From Theocolax elegans (lineage: Eukaryota; Arthropoda; Insecta; Hymenoptera; Cerocephalidae): DNA of 64,000 bases. Shown here in pieces: positions 12,001 through 24,390 of the stretch. Location: positions 22,410,759 through 22,474,758 of the forward strand of contig CM047428.1 in NCBI GenBank assembly GCA_026168455.1, in the 5' to 3' direction. The notes under the pieces were generated by a model that was given only the letters and a program-made list of their open reading frames with translations, searched no databases and was not told the DNA's origin. The position numbers and the translations under genes are program-made. How positions within the stretch are numbered: the first letter of the stretch is position 1; each line of letters starts with the position of its first letter.

Positions 12001-13983
12001 CTACGTCAATAGGACACGATATGTTAAGAATACAAATTTATCGTCCTTCCTTTTTTTATTCGAGGACCTTGAAAATTTAACGTCGGAAAGTCAAAAAGCA
12101 AAATTATTGTAACGCGAATGAAAATGTTTGGTTGGTATAACTTTTGGATAATTATATATGGAAAGATCGTAAATCGCGATACAGGTTCATTGTATCCCCC
12201 TGCGTGCGATGTGAGAGCAACACCAACGATTGGAAAATTACTTTTATAACTGGTGGTCATGTTGTTGTTATTTTTTATGATCTCGAAGGTATTGATTACC
12301 GTGTACACTTCGAGAGAATCTTTTGTTCGCAGGTTATACGTTGTAAATCACTGGTTTGGCTGAAAATTGATTCTAACTTGCTTTTTATGGGTTTCTAATA
12401 GATGTACATTTAAGTTTGAAATGGAAGATTGTTGTTTGTCGATCTAATTTATAGGTTGGAACGAGTGAGTATATTTTGTTTTTTAGTATGCATTTGTATA
12501 TAAATAATTTTTATTTTCCGTGATTAAAAATTTTGACTTTTCAATCGTAACACAAAATATTGGAATTTTCCACGTTTGAAAAATCCCGAGTTATTGATAG
12601 TTATAAAAAATATGTAATCAATTTGAGTGAAGTAACGAGAACGTTAAATATTAATTTCCACTCAATATGTTCGTGAATTATGAGATTAATGAATTTTGCA
12701 ATCTTCTAACCTGTACATTTTTACCGTGTGATATTAAAAATTTCTATTAATCTAAACACAAACAACATACATTTTTATTACATTAAATAAAAATTAGAAA
12801 TTTGAAAACGCGGGAATTTCAGTTTTCACATTCATTTTTTTCTTCTTTAATTTATATTTCATCATTTTTCTATAACAGAAAATCACTTTTTTTAATTTAT
12901 GTTTTGTCGATATTTTGACACTCAGGGATGAGAAATATGTGAATTTAAAACATTAATTCTTTTTTCTTTTTATATCTCAATTTCTTTTTCACTAAAAATT
13001 ATAGTAACATTTTAATAAACTATACAAAATGACATACACATGTATAACAAAATATTAAATAATTATATATTTTTTGTTTGGTTTTAAAAAAATTGCGATA
13101 AGCTTGTGTCTTACTTCTTCACAACGTTCCATTTGAGTTGTCTCTCTGTTCTCATTGGAAGGGCCATCCTTTTTTCGACACGCTCGCGCAAGAACGAAAT
13201 CGAGATCAAAGTACCGACCCATTGTCGACGCTCTTTTTTTTCGTTTCAACCAAGAAGTGCAACAGGGATCAATAATCACGTCTTTTTTGTCGCGATGATG
13301 TCTTGATCAAGATGCGACATACAAAAGTTTAAACATTTACAATAAAAATATATTTTATTGGAATGAAATTGAGGAAATTTTTTCGAGAAAAAAAATGTAT
13401 TCTAATGTTTTAAATAAACAATTATAAACAATTTTTTTATTGTTTAAATAAAATAATATATTTTATTGTTACACGTAAAATATAAATATAAAAATAATTT
13501 CTTTTAATTTTATAACTGTAATGAAGATCAACATTTTTTTTGTTGTATAAAAAGTATCCAACAAATTTTTAAATTTACCATTTAAGATTCTGTTCATTGA
13601 TGAATGGCTTTTTGAAATACGTTCGCTTATTTAAATGCACATTGTTAGAAAAAAAGATGAAGTGAGAGTCGATGATCCGTGTCTCAACGTGATTTTTATT
13701 TCTATAAGTAACAGTTAAACGATCGTAAAATCATAATTGTATTAGCTTTCAAAAAATTTATTAATACAAGTGTGATGTAGTAGTGTTGTGAATGGAACAT
13801 ATCTATAAATTTACAATCCTCGGGTAATAAAAATATTCATTGACGAAAGAGAAATTTTTATTTTCTTTTATTGGGTTTAAAATTCAATCGGATGAATAAC
13901 TTTTCATCACTTCCATTAACCATATTTTTCAAGACAATATATTTTATGAATTTAAAATAAAATTTTTTTATATATTATATTAA
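9066..13983. other. Intronic AT-rich DNA with three higher-GC islands
   Basis: I see no gene. Islands of higher GC lie at about 10500-10780, 12140-12300 and 13100-13310. The first contains CpG-rich text around CGCGATCCCGTCAAGACGG. None shows a credible ORF, tRNA or repeat pairing. They could be regulatory elements or merely less-decayed DNA. Confidence 0.4.
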
Positions 13984-14016
13984 ATAATATTTATTTATTT
14001 ATTTATTTATTTATTT
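13984..14016 (-). repeat. AAAT-type tail of the LINE
   Basis: On the plus strand ATTT is repeated about eight times; on the element strand this is an AAAT tail directly after the 3' UTR. Such simple tails are typical 3' ends of non-LTR elements. The ORF unit ending near 55498 has a similar tail. Confidence 0.8.
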
Positions 14017-14177
14017 CAAAAGATAAACGGGCTAATTAAGCCCTTATACATATATAATTAAATTATAAAATAAATCGAACATATCGATAGATAAGCGCTC
14101 TCAATAGCAAAATATAAAAGAAAAGAAAAGAAATACATAAATTCAACTTAAAGTAAATACTTAATATACTAACATGC

Positions 14178-17053
14178 TCAATGAAAAGTCGCAAAAAGTG
14201 ACTTTACTGACTTCTTAAATTGACCCATAGGCAAATTAATAATATTAGATGGAATCGAATTCCATAGTCTACGTAAACGAAAAATAGGTGAGTTAAACGT
14301 GTAATTTCTTAAAGTCTTAAATTCAAATAATAAACGCTGATTTCTTAATGAATACGGTAGATCCCTATACGTAATAAGAGTTAACAAATTTTCACAATTT
14401 ATCATTTCGTTAAGTAACTTATATGCAAAAAGGGCTAGATTGTAATTATGTAATGAAGCGATAGTTGGAAGAGATAAATTTTCGGCAATAGGTACATAGT
14501 CATGATTATCAAATGACATCGGATTACCACTCTTAAAACTAATATATCTTAAAAATTTATGCTGAACAGATTCAAGTCTTTGACAGTTTTCCCTTGTGTA
14601 CGGGGACCATACTTGAGAGCAGTACAGCAAATGAGGCAAGACAAGTGTTTTATATAAATATAGAATTGTTGGAGTGGAAGTAAAGTCTCTAGTTGAGCGT
14701 TTTAAAAAACCAAGTGATTTAAATGATTTAGATAATACGTAATCTATATGAAAATTAAAAGTCAAATGACTATCAAATAAAATACCCAGATCTCTTATTA
14801 CCACTTGTCTCATCAAAGACATATCTTTAACAAGATAATCGAAAGATAACGGATTTTTACTTCTTGAAAACGAAATAACTGAGCATTTTTTTACATTTAA
14901 ATTCAAACCGTTCTCTAACGACCACAATGCTAAATTCTGCACATCACTCTGCAATAGTACGGAGTCATTGACATCACTAATCTGTCTATAAATCTTAACA
15001 TCGTCTGCGTAGATTAATACTTTAGAATGTTGAATATAATTAACAATATCATTTATAAATACAATGAAAAGAATGGGTCCAAGATGGGAACCCTGCGGTA
15101 CCCCTGACGTAACACGCACTGATCGCGAATATACATTACCCAGTCTCACAATCTGAGATCTATCTATTAAGTAAGATTTAATCAGCGAATGGGCCAGACC
15201 AACAATACCAAAATTAAAGATTTTATCAAGAAGTCTATTATGATTGACTGTGTCAAACGCCTTAGAGAAATCGGTGTAAATTGCATCAACCTGCACAGAG
15301 CTCTCCAGAGAGGCGGACACAAAATCTGAAAAAGAGAGTAAGTTGGTTAAAGTTGACCTACCCCTTACAAAACCATGCTGTGCAGACGATATTTTGTTCA
15401 CGATAAAATCAGCTACAATGTTAGCAAGGACCGCATCAAAAAGTTTAGGCAACGTACTTATAATAGAAATAGGCCTATAATTTTCTACATTATGCCTATC
15501 ACCCTGCTTTAATATGGGATGTATATACGATACCTTCCATTTACTTGGAAAATAACCAAGTTGAAGTGATTTATTGAAAAGTATTAATAAAGGATCAACT
15601 AATACAGACCAACATTTATGTAGCACATAAGATGGTATCCCATCCGGACCATAACTCATCGAAACCTTGAACTTATTAAATGTAGAACATAATAATTCCC
15701 TATCAATAATAAACGACTCAAGTACATTCAAGTTATCACTATTAGTATTGTCAATTTGAAAGTTAGGCAATGAGGCACCATCATATACCGAGCCAAAATA
15801 AGAAGCCAATAAATCAACCGACTCCGACTCATTTACCGCATTACTATCCTTAAAGAACATTTTCTGTGGTATACTGTCCCCTCTATTAAGGTCTTTTATA
15901 AATGACCAAAAACTTTTAACATTATTGTTTACCCTTAATTGAAGGGACGAGATATAATCGGAATACAGCAATCTCGACATTCGTACACATTTCGCACGCA
16001 AATATTTAAATTCAATGTAATGTTCCAATAATCCTGTACGCTTCCACAGTTTATGGAAAAACTTCTTCTCCTTTACCAACCTCTTCAGACAGGAATTATA
16101 CCACTTTGGAAACACATCAATCACTAGTACCTTTTTAGGAATGTATTTCGTAATAAGAGAGTTCAAAACATCATAAAGTCTTTCCAAAATCACATTCAGA
16201 TCATCATGATCAAATATAACATTCCAATTCAATGCAGATAAATCAGAGTTCAATGATACATAATCACCATTAGTGTAATCCAGATAAGTTGTACGTGGAG
16301 AAAAGCTATAATCACTGTCACATTGAAAGTTAAACATTGCTGGTATATGATGACTATCAGTTGGAATTAACTGATCAACAAGTTCGACCATCGTAACTAA
16401 CTTTGAAGAGGCGAATAAGAGATCCAATGTATATGTCTTATTGATGTGCGATGGATATAGTTGGCACACGCCATACTCAGCCATGTAAGAACAGAGAATT
16501 TCAGCACTTTTCCTGTTATTGGGACATACATAATCAGTGAAATAAACCGACAAAGGGTCCGACGACCATGTAATATTCGGCAGGTTAAAGTCACCAAACA
16601 GCATCAATTCACAATTATTGTTAGAATCCATAATAGTGGCAATGGAGTTACAACAATCCACAAAAAGATCCGAACTCGAATTTGGTGCAAGATAAACCAC
16701 CCCAACAATAAGTTTTAATTTTGGTATTTTAATAAACACCTGTTCAAACTTGAGAGTAAAGTGAAGACGAATAGCTTCAATATCACTTCTTATAGCTAAT
16801 AAAACTCCTCCTCCTCGTGAAACACCACTATTTAACGAGCTTCTATCACATCTAAAAATACTATAATTAAAAAGTTGCAACTCAGATGATTTGATATCCT
16901 GATTTAACCATGATTCCGTGATAACCAGGCAATCTGGTAAAACCGACATCAGTGTTAGATTATTACATAGAGATGTCATCTTATTGACCAACGATCGGGC
17001 ATTAGCATAATAAAAACTTATTACACGTCTTCTGTAGCTTGATTGTTTTTCCC
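14178..17053 (-). CDS. LINE ORF2: endonuclease plus reverse transcriptase
   Basis: Encodes the APE-like endonuclease and reverse transcriptase that nick target DNA and copy the element RNA. From the first ATG (16991) it is 937 aa. The conserved endonuclease start SFYYANARSLVNK, however, lies just upstream of that ATG in the same open frame, which is open back to the slip site near 17054. Numbering from the ATG, visible motifs are TESWL (catalytic Glu26), VVYLAPN near 100, GDFNLP near 133-138 (Asp134, Asn136), and DSHH near 205. In the RT the motifs are NYRPISIIS, TDFSKAFDTVNH, SGVPQGSHLGPILF and YADD near 660. The frame ends in CAT TGA at 14178. No stop or frameshift interrupts it. The missing in-frame ATG before the endonuclease motif argues for translation by -1 frameshift from ORF1. 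Known family chemistry; activity inferred. Confidence 0.93.
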
Positions 17054-18301
17054 GTTTTTTGGAGAGACTTTGGAAGACGATGCACGCTGTAAATTGTTGT
17101 TCAGCTTTTTGTTTTTGCCCTTATAATCAACAATAGTTGGTATATTTTTTACATATCTAACAGATTTTAAGTCATCAGGGTGATTAACATTATATTGATT
17201 AACTTCTTCTTTCAACTTCTTAAATGACTCACGCTGGGTTTTTGTGTGATCCCTGGATACATAAATACCATTATTAAAAATCTTATAATTAGAAACTACC
17301 AAAGTTGCATCATTAGGAGAGCCCAATCTAATAAGTAGTGGAGCAAATTTGGAGTCACTCGATGAGCCCAATCTTCGCACCGATAAACCAGTAATCGACA
17401 ATCCTTTTATCTGACTAAGTAAACCTGAGACTGTATCAAGGTCATTACCCCCAGGATTTACAGGAACATTATACAAAATAATATTATTTGAACGATAAAT
17501 GCGTTCCTGGACCTCAGCAACAAGATCCTCCTGACGATGCACAAATACCTCACCAACTGTCCCATCTCCACTATCCTGTTGACTAGTTGAAGCAATTTCC
17601 AGTCTCTCCACTCTATCAGATAAGTCAGAAAATTTTACATTTAATTCACTAATTTCATTTGAATTTGAGACTAGATTATTCTCCAGTGTCGAAAGGCTAT
17701 TTTGAATGGAACGTAAGGACTTGTTCGTTTCAGAGAGAACATCCTTCAATATTTCAGAAATAGACGAGCTTATTAATTGTGCTGCTGACTTTTGAAGTTC
17801 AAGAGAGTTAAGAGCCACCAATGACGGATGATTAGAATCAACAGTAACCAAAACAGGCATGGGAGTACTCGATCTTGACGAATATGCAGAGTCAGACGCA
17901 TCCAAAGTGCAGTTTTGTACGCTCTCATCATCATCATCTGGTTGGATATTACCTTTGACATTTTGAAGCTTCAGTTTTTCCAAAACTAGATCTAGGTTGC
18001 CACAACATTTGACAAATCTACCATCTTTTAGAATCTTAAGACGAGCACCACAGCTTTTATGAGCATGGGCACCACAGCCTACACAAATTAATGCATCACT
18101 CAAACCTTCTTCCGATAGAGGCCCTTTGTTAGGACATAACACACATGTAACTTTTTTTGAAGATCTCGACACATTAGAGTTCAACTTTGCATTAGAAGCT
18201 GTGGCGGTGGTTGATGACGTTGCACCTCTCCTAACATTGACTCTTATATCACTGTCGTTAACATCTTTCTTACTTTTAACAATCTGAGTTGACGATGACA
18301 T
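17021..18301 (-). CDS. LINE ORF1: PHD-like finger, coiled coil, RNA-binding type protein
   Basis: A 426-aa protein, start ATG at 18301, stop TAA at 17021-17023. An N-terminal Ser/Thr-rich stretch is followed by a PHD-like zinc finger: Cys53/56, Cys73/76, His81, Cys84 and a Cys99-Cys100 pair. The last ligand pair is not canonical. Residues about 165-235 have leucine heptads (SISEILKDVL, SLRSIQNSLSTLENNL, SDLSDRVERLEIA), so probably a coiled coil for oligomerisation. A conserved RSNNIILYNVP segment follows, typical of insect LINE ORF1 proteins and probably RRM-like. The C-terminus is basic (SSKVSPKNGK). LINE ORF1 proteins bind the element RNA and act as chaperones. The end overlaps ORF2 in the -1 frame. 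Intact, with no stops. Confidence 0.88.
   Translation of the reverse strand: MSSSTQIVKSKKDVNDSDIRVNVRRGATSSTTATASNAKLNSNVSRSSKKVTCVLCPNKGPLSEEGLSDALICVGCGAHAHKSCGARLKILKDGRFVKCCGNLDLVLEKLKLQNVKGNIQPDDDDESVQNCTLDASDSAYSSRSSTPMPVLVTVDSNHPSLVALNSLELQKSAAQLISSSISEILKDVLSETNKSLRSIQNSLSTLENNLVSNSNEISELNVKFSDLSDRVERLEIASTSQQDSGDGTVGEVFVHRQEDLVAEVQERIYRSNNIILYNVPVNPGGNDLDTVSGLLSQIKGLSITGLSVRRLGSSSDSKFAPLLIRLGSPNDATLVVSNYKIFNNGIYVSRDHTKTQRESFKKLKEEVNQYNVNHPDDLKSVRYVKNIPTIVDYKGKNKKLNNNLQRASSSKVSPKNGKNNQATEDV
17054..17060 (-). promoter_or_regulatory. Candidate -1 ribosomal frameshift slip site
   Basis: On the element strand the ORF1 codons CCA AAA AAC create the heptamer A AAA AAC in exactly the zero-frame phase required for -1 slippage. 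After a slip, reading continues CGG GAA AAA CAA without a stop, through SFYYANARSLVNK into ORF2. A weak TAATAA/TTATTA hairpin lies about 35 nt downstream. The sequence is clear; its use is inferred. Confidence 0.6.
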
Positions 18302-18921
18302 GCTTCAAACAAAATAGGAGAATCAATGTAATAAAGAAAAACACAGCCAAAATATTAACACTATATAAAATATTATAAATGTTAAAAAATGTTTATATGT
18401 ATACGTCACACACCAAAGTCCAATTTACTGAATATACTGAGTCATAATGATAGATTAATAATAGTTATAATAAGGTAATAATACTAGTAACGTAATAATA
18501 GTTCAATATACACACAATACACACAATAGTTCAACGATATCCAGTAAAAACTTAACAAACTGGAGATTTTTCACTAATTTACCAATTTTTTCATTCACAA
18601 AAGTCAGTGAAAAAGTAATTTATTTTCACATACACAAAAATCCGTAAAAAAGATATTAACAGTTCCTTCACAGTACAGTACAGTTACTGTAAATCACACC
18701 AAGTAGAGGTTAAGCACATGGCCGATATCAATCCAAAAAGTTTTAGTGATCCGTGTGTAATCTGATTACAACAATATATAACAAATTGTTGAGAAATTAC
18801 TGTAGAGTATGCCACTCACTATATTTTTCGTTTACAATCGAGTATTTACACTAAACAAAGATAATTCAAATAGATAAAATAAAACGTGTGCTATTAAGTG
18901 CGCCACCTATCGACTTGTCCA
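18302..18921 (-). other. LINE 5' UTR
   Basis: About 620 nt between the element's apparent 5' end (GGACAAGTCG) and the ORF1 ATG. Composition is AT-rich with ACACACAATA repeats near 18510. An internal promoter is expected for this class but no motif is certain. Confidence 0.6.
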
Positions 18922-20715
18922 AAAAATATAATAAATATAATTAATAGTAAAATATAATAATTTATACAATGTTTTAAATAAAATTATTTTCTATTTATTG
19001 TTTATTTATTTACGTACCACTGCATAAAATATAATTTATAAGGACTTTTTAGAATATTACTACACAAATAATGTTTTATACAAATAAGTGGAAATTCTTG
19101 TTCATGCTTCCGATTTTAAAATAATTAATTATTAATTAATCGTTAAGGGAATGTTGGACCATGATTTTCCTCATTTATTATACTTATTTATGTATAAAAA
19201 AGGAATTTTTTTACAATTCTAAACAACTTTTGTCTGAAGCAATAAATCTAAATTTTTTCAAACTTTTAAATTAATATTTTTAGGTTATCGTGTTTCATCT
19301 AAAAATTTACCGAAAATATTTTATTCGTGTTATTTTTTCCACAAGCAAAATGATCATTTTTCAAAATATGGCTTTGTCAGCGCCTTCCACATGTTCACAT
19401 ATTCTGAATTTCTCGCGTAAATATTTGCAAATTTTTAAACTTGATTTCTCAGTCGATAAGGGTACATCCTCAAAATATTTAAATTTCGCATCACCTACAC
19501 AACATAAAAAACTGGTGCCAATTCATGAATTGCTCCTATAAGTAACATATTACTCTAATAAAAAATTTTAATTATCATAATAAATTTATCCAATGTTTTT
19601 AAAATCGTTTATATATGTTACAGAATTATAAGTAACACAATTTAAAAAAAATTAGAATTATAAATTGTTATATTTCAACGTTTACCTGTTTTCGGAAAGA
19701 TAAATTGCATTTTCCAAGTGTTTTACACAAACAAGTGCAACATTTAGGTATTGCAAATATCTCAAACCATGTTTATAAAAACTTTTAATATAATGCTACA
19801 AATGTTGCTGTTTCAAAGCAGTGCTTTATCAGAAAATACGAATTTTTCAGAAATATTGCGTTTTAGTTCATAATTTTTTTTCCAAATCAATAAAAAATTT
19901 CATCCAAAAATATATAATACTCCATTACTTCGATAATTATAAATCATTTGAGCTGAAAAATATAGGAATCATTGTTACTATAAAGATACCGTTTCCCAAA
20001 ATTTCAAGTGAATTGAAATTTTTTACGTTAAAATTTTTGGAAATAATTTTTTGCAAAATCGAAAATGTCTATAAAACAAAAGCGAATCAATAGATGAAAA
20101 AACGATTTTTATGCGCGACTTCAAAAAAGAAAACTTTATTTTTGAATTCTAGACATCTCAAAACATACTTCTAATATATTTTAACAAATCGAAAAAATTT
20201 CTATTACAAAGGGTTCATTTAAGAGAAAGCAAAATTTAATTAAATATCAATCACTTAAAGAAAAATGTATTAAAAACGATATCCTGCCTATAAATCGACT
20301 AGACAACACCTGCGCGCGACTTTGAAATTATCTTTTCCTTTATTTTTCGTTTCTCAATAAATTTGAATACAATATGACATAATAGCCGAATGACGCTATC
20401 GAAAAACCGGTCTAGAACGAGCGCTCGATTTTTGGCGCGAAAGAAAAGAAAAATTCATAAAGACATTACGAACGAAGGTGTAGATATGTCACGCCTTTGT
20501 GAAACGAGAAGCCGTTTTACATTTGACATGCATTCCGGCCACGGACGATGTCTGCCTACGGATATATATAGTTACACACGCGCCTTTTTCTTACAAAATA
20601 AAGACCGAGAGCGAATATGATGTTGTTTATTAACAATAAATAATAACTTAATCACGGTTATCCTTAGTAGAATATAAACATTTTTAGGTTAGGTAAAATT
20701 ATATTTTTTTTAACA
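18922..20715. other. Intronic AT-rich DNA, no gene seen
   Basis: Mostly AT-rich DNA. A higher-GC island lies at about 20380-20600; its open frame has no recognisable domain. TCAGTCGATAAGGG at about 19449 recalls boxes in other repeats of the window. Confidence 0.4.
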
Positions 20716-20826
20716 TTAATTATACACTTGATGGCCAGTTTTTCAGGAAAAAAGCTAGTTTTTGGTAAAAAGAAACATTTTATAAAAATTTTATTTTTAG
20801 TAGAGATCAAGTGTACTAATTATAAT
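20716..20826. repeat. Small inverted repeat within a direct repeat
   Basis: TTAATTATACACTTGAT at 20716 pairs with GATCAAGTGTACTAATTATA ending near 20824. Flanking segments with TAGAATATAAACATTTTTAG and CTAGAAATAAAACATTTTGA are related in direct orientation on the two sides. Possibly a MITE inserted in a tandem repeat. Confidence 0.5.
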
Positions 20827-23800
20827 TACAATTCTACTAGAAATAAAACATTTTGAGGTTGGGTTAAACCATATTTTGGAAATTACAATAAAATTTTTAA
20901 TAATTCAATTATCATCTTATTTAAATGTCCCTATTTGTAATATTTATATTCTTTCGTTAAGCAACCTCTTTTTCTTAAACCGCAGAATTTCTTTTACATG
21001 TGTTTAAACAAAGGATATCTGAAAGAAAAAAAATACGAGGTGAATAATTTAAATAAAACTTTGTTTACATCACGTATATTCTTGTATATAGAGTGTACAT
21101 GCGCGCGCGCTGCGTAAATTATAAACACGTTAAATAATATATAATGAATATACTAAGAATATACGATCGTGCATTTTTTTCACATGCGTATGAAAAATTG
21201 AGGTAAGGTCGTGACGGATGTTGCAAATAAAAATAGTTTTATTTAATTTTTTTTTATTTAAATGATTCGAATTTATTGTTTTTGGGAATGTACATAGTTA
21301 CTTTGTATTGTTTTTCAATTAAATTTCAATACTTTTGTAATTAAAAGTCCTAAATGCATTTAAGAACTAAGTTAGAAAAATAGTGTTAAAAAATTTTACA
21401 AATGAATCGTAAGAACCATTTAAAAAAATTCATAAAAATATCATAATACATATAGGCACGAATAATCCACAGATTTTTCAGAAAAAAATCTTTAAAATAG
21501 CTTTTAAAAAAAATTATAAATTGAATAAACATTAGAGATTAGCAATTATGAGCCGAAAATGTGTAGTTATAATATTAAAAAATTATATTTAAATTATATG
21601 GTATAAAAATTTGAAAAATCCTAAAAATCATTTAAAATGTATGGATTGCATAACAAACTGTGTTTCTATAAAATATATAATTATTTAATGAAAATTTAAA
21701 ACAAACAACAACCAGTTACTATAATTTCAAGTAAAAAAAAAAACAAAAAACACAAGAAAGCACTGTTATACCATGTTTAAAACGATAATTAAAAATTCGT
21801 TATAATAAAATATCAAAAATCAAACGAACCCCATAAACCCGAAAAATATTGTATCCTTCATTTAAAAAAATTAAAAAGCACAACCTATTTTTGAGGATTT
21901 CCATCCTTACCATGCAGAAATCTTATGTAAATTTAAAAATATTACCACACAAATAATAAAAAAAAATAATATATTATATACACGTATATTTAAATTATTG
22001 CACTACAATAAAGACATACATCATTACAATATATTATAATATATATTATATTACGAATAATCATTAATCAATTTGTATAATATAATAATACTGAAAATAC
22101 AGTATATAACAATGAATAATTAATAAACCACTCGTTTGCTTCATCAGACAAATCTATATGATACACTATTCGAATTAAGCAGAAAAAAAAAATTCCGCGT
22201 ATTTATTTATTGCATTCCATTATAGAATCATATAATATAAATTTGACGTTTCTCTTGACCCCACAAGGGCCCACGCACGAAGAATAAAAGAACTTGCTCA
22301 ACTATATATATATATATGAGCATTGTGCAATTCGACGTTTGCGTCGTTCGCGCTTGAATTTTAATTAATTCGGTTCGAACAAAATCGTGTGTAAAACGAT
22401 TAAAAAAATGTATTTATGTATAAAAAAATCGCGAGAACAATATTTAAATTGAACCATCAAGGAGAGATACTGTCAGGAGAGAATAAGTAATATGTAGATT
22501 TCGCACTGACGATAATGAATTAAAATCTATATACATTCTTGAGGAGAAATATAATTATAAATATAAATTATACATTGTCAATTTATTAGAAATGTGTGTG
22601 TAATTATGATCTGGAAAGATGCAGTAAGTGACGTTTCCTTTCATTGTTGTTTAAATAATTATTTGAACAAGAGGCATGTTTTATAAAGTTAAAAAAATTT
22701 TTTTTAAACAATCTTTTGATTTTAATTTTATGAAATTTATTTATTAATTAATTAACAAATAATGCAAATTTTATGTTCGGAAAGGTTTTAAATAAATATA
22801 ATACAGGATTTACATAAACGAATTTACATTAGATTAAATAAGACGACTTACCCGTGCATATCTATACGAGCAAGTAGCCTTTATCAAAATTTTTGTCATA
22901 TTGTCCCACTTGGTTTGTGTGTTTATTCAATACGACAAATTAATTGATCGAATAACAATTATATTTCATTGAATTCACCAAATTTTCTTTCTACGCATTT
23001 ATGTATTTTTTATTAATTAAATTACGGATATTTACTTATTTATTTCTTACGCAATGTTTTATTTATTAATGAATTTGTTTATTTATTATCTTTTATTTTT
23101 TTTGTCTTAATAACTTTTTACATACAAAATTGATCACTCCAAAAAAACGTTCCATTGTAATTGCAACGGTAATCGTTATGTATACATACATATAGGCCTC
23201 GTCTAACAATCGACCCAATAAACTGAATGTACACACAATTCAATAACGTACAGATCATTATAACAGTGTATATTAAAATACCCCGTCTATATACATTAAA
23301 TTTTTTTAAACCGGCGATCTAGAATGTTGCAATCGATAAACGTGAGAAAGTCATTCGTCCGAAATAAAATTTTACCAATTTTTTTTTCCTTTTGGGATGG
23401 AAAACGTGTCGTTTTTCACCATAAATCCCGTTTATTCAATTATTATACCGACTGTTGATAAAGTGAATTTCGAGATGTCATTCGTTTAAAGGACGAAAAA
23501 AAAAATAAATAAATGCAATATACGAAGAAAACTCGTTTTTCGTACCGGTATGTACGGACGAAACAACTCGGAAGTTAATTATCATATATAGAGGAGAATT
23601 GCAGCAATGTAACCGGTTACTCTAACCTCTCTCTCTCTCTCTCACTCCCTTGCTTTTCTTTTTTTCTTACCTTCCTCATCTCTTTATGTTCGTTTTATAT
23701 ATAGGCGCGGTTTGTAAAGGTATCGCGCGGCGAGTTATAATTTCAATTGCGGTGTACCGTTGCGCCGAGTAAACGCAATGTAGATTTACCATACGATAAA

Positions 23801-24099
23801 ATCGATATATATATGGAATAGGTTATTTCGATGTGTTTTCGGGGATGATGTGGAATGCGAATTGCAGGGATTTGTGTTCAAAGATCCCGGATATCAAATT
23901 AGAAATTTTGGAATCAATAAATTTCTAACGAGACAAGAAGGACGTATAAGAAAAGTATTAAGGAAATTTTTTTGTAATTTTAAAAGGGTTGAAAACAGAT
24001 GGAAACGATTATCAATAAATAAATTGAAATTAAAAATATGTTAAAATTAATAAATTTAACACAACTAAGAAAAAAGAGGAGATATTGTGTCAGTAATTG
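20827..24099. other. Intronic AT-rich DNA with one promoter-like GC island
   Basis: No gene seen. The region is very AT-rich with TA-rich runs at 21950-22110. An island at about 23560-23860 holds CGCGCGGCGAGTTATAA and, on the minus strand, TATATATAAAACG followed by a good donor, ATGAGGAAG|gtaaga. A CT run lies at 23628-23645. The island could be regulatory; I cannot show a transcript. Confidence 0.4.
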
Positions 24100-24100
24100 T

Positions 24101-24390
24101 AAGGGGATTTTAAACCGGATAGGAATTACATAGATCTACCATTATCAACCCGTAAATTACGTTGGAAACATTAAATGAAGAATCAGAAGAAATTCTCAAA
24201 ACCATCTTAATTGCACACACACGTAGTTAATAGACAATAAACAAAAAAAACAAATTGTATCTATAATTTTAAAGGGATTTAATACCGCATAGGAATTACA
24301 GAGATCTACCATTATTAACCCGTAAATTACGTTGGATACGTCAAATAAAGAATCGGAACAAGTTTTCAAAGCAATTTCAAAACACAAATG
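24101..24390 (-). repeat. 170-bp tandem duplication of the box1/box2 monomer
   Basis: AGGAATTACATAGATCTACC at 24120 and AGGAATTACAGAGATCTACC at 24290 each precede an ATTA(T)YAACCCGTAAATTACG stretch. Reverse-complemented they give the GGTAGATC.CTGTAATTC box of the dispersed monomer family, with the weaker box 1 about 60 nt upstream. They are the clearest minus-strand copies. Confidence 0.7.

Larger units (their letters stand above)
13984..18921 (-). mobile_element. Near full-length CR1/Jockey-type LINE
   Basis: A non-LTR retrotransposon read on the minus strand. In order it has a 5' UTR starting GGACAAGTCGATAGGTGGCG near 18921, ORF1 (18301-17021), ORF2 (to 14178), a 3' UTR of about 150 nt with the palindrome GGGCTTAATTAGCCC near 14030-14044, and an AAATAAAT-type simple tail at 13984-14016. 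Both ORFs are free of stops, so the copy looks young and possibly competent. Clear target-site duplications could not be fixed because the flanks are AT-rich. It lies in the same orientation as Patronin, inside its long intron. The ORF1 PHD-like finger suggests the CR1 side of the clade, but a phylogeny would be needed. Confidence 0.9.

Noticed and set aside
12024..12398. Overlapping frames on both strands at 12.0-12.4 kb
   Set aside because: They oppose one another, have no domain, and the moderately higher GC explains the openness.
13960..18960. Target-site duplication of the LINE
   Set aside because: Flanks on both sides are A/T words such as TATTATATTT, so short matches are not meaningful.
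23655..23720. Possible Patronin start exon: minus-strand TATATATAA box, then ATGAGGAAG and gtaaga
   Set aside because: The phase would fit the next exon, but the TATA-to-ATG distance leaves no room for a leader and the three-residue product cannot be checked by similarity. RNA data would be needed.
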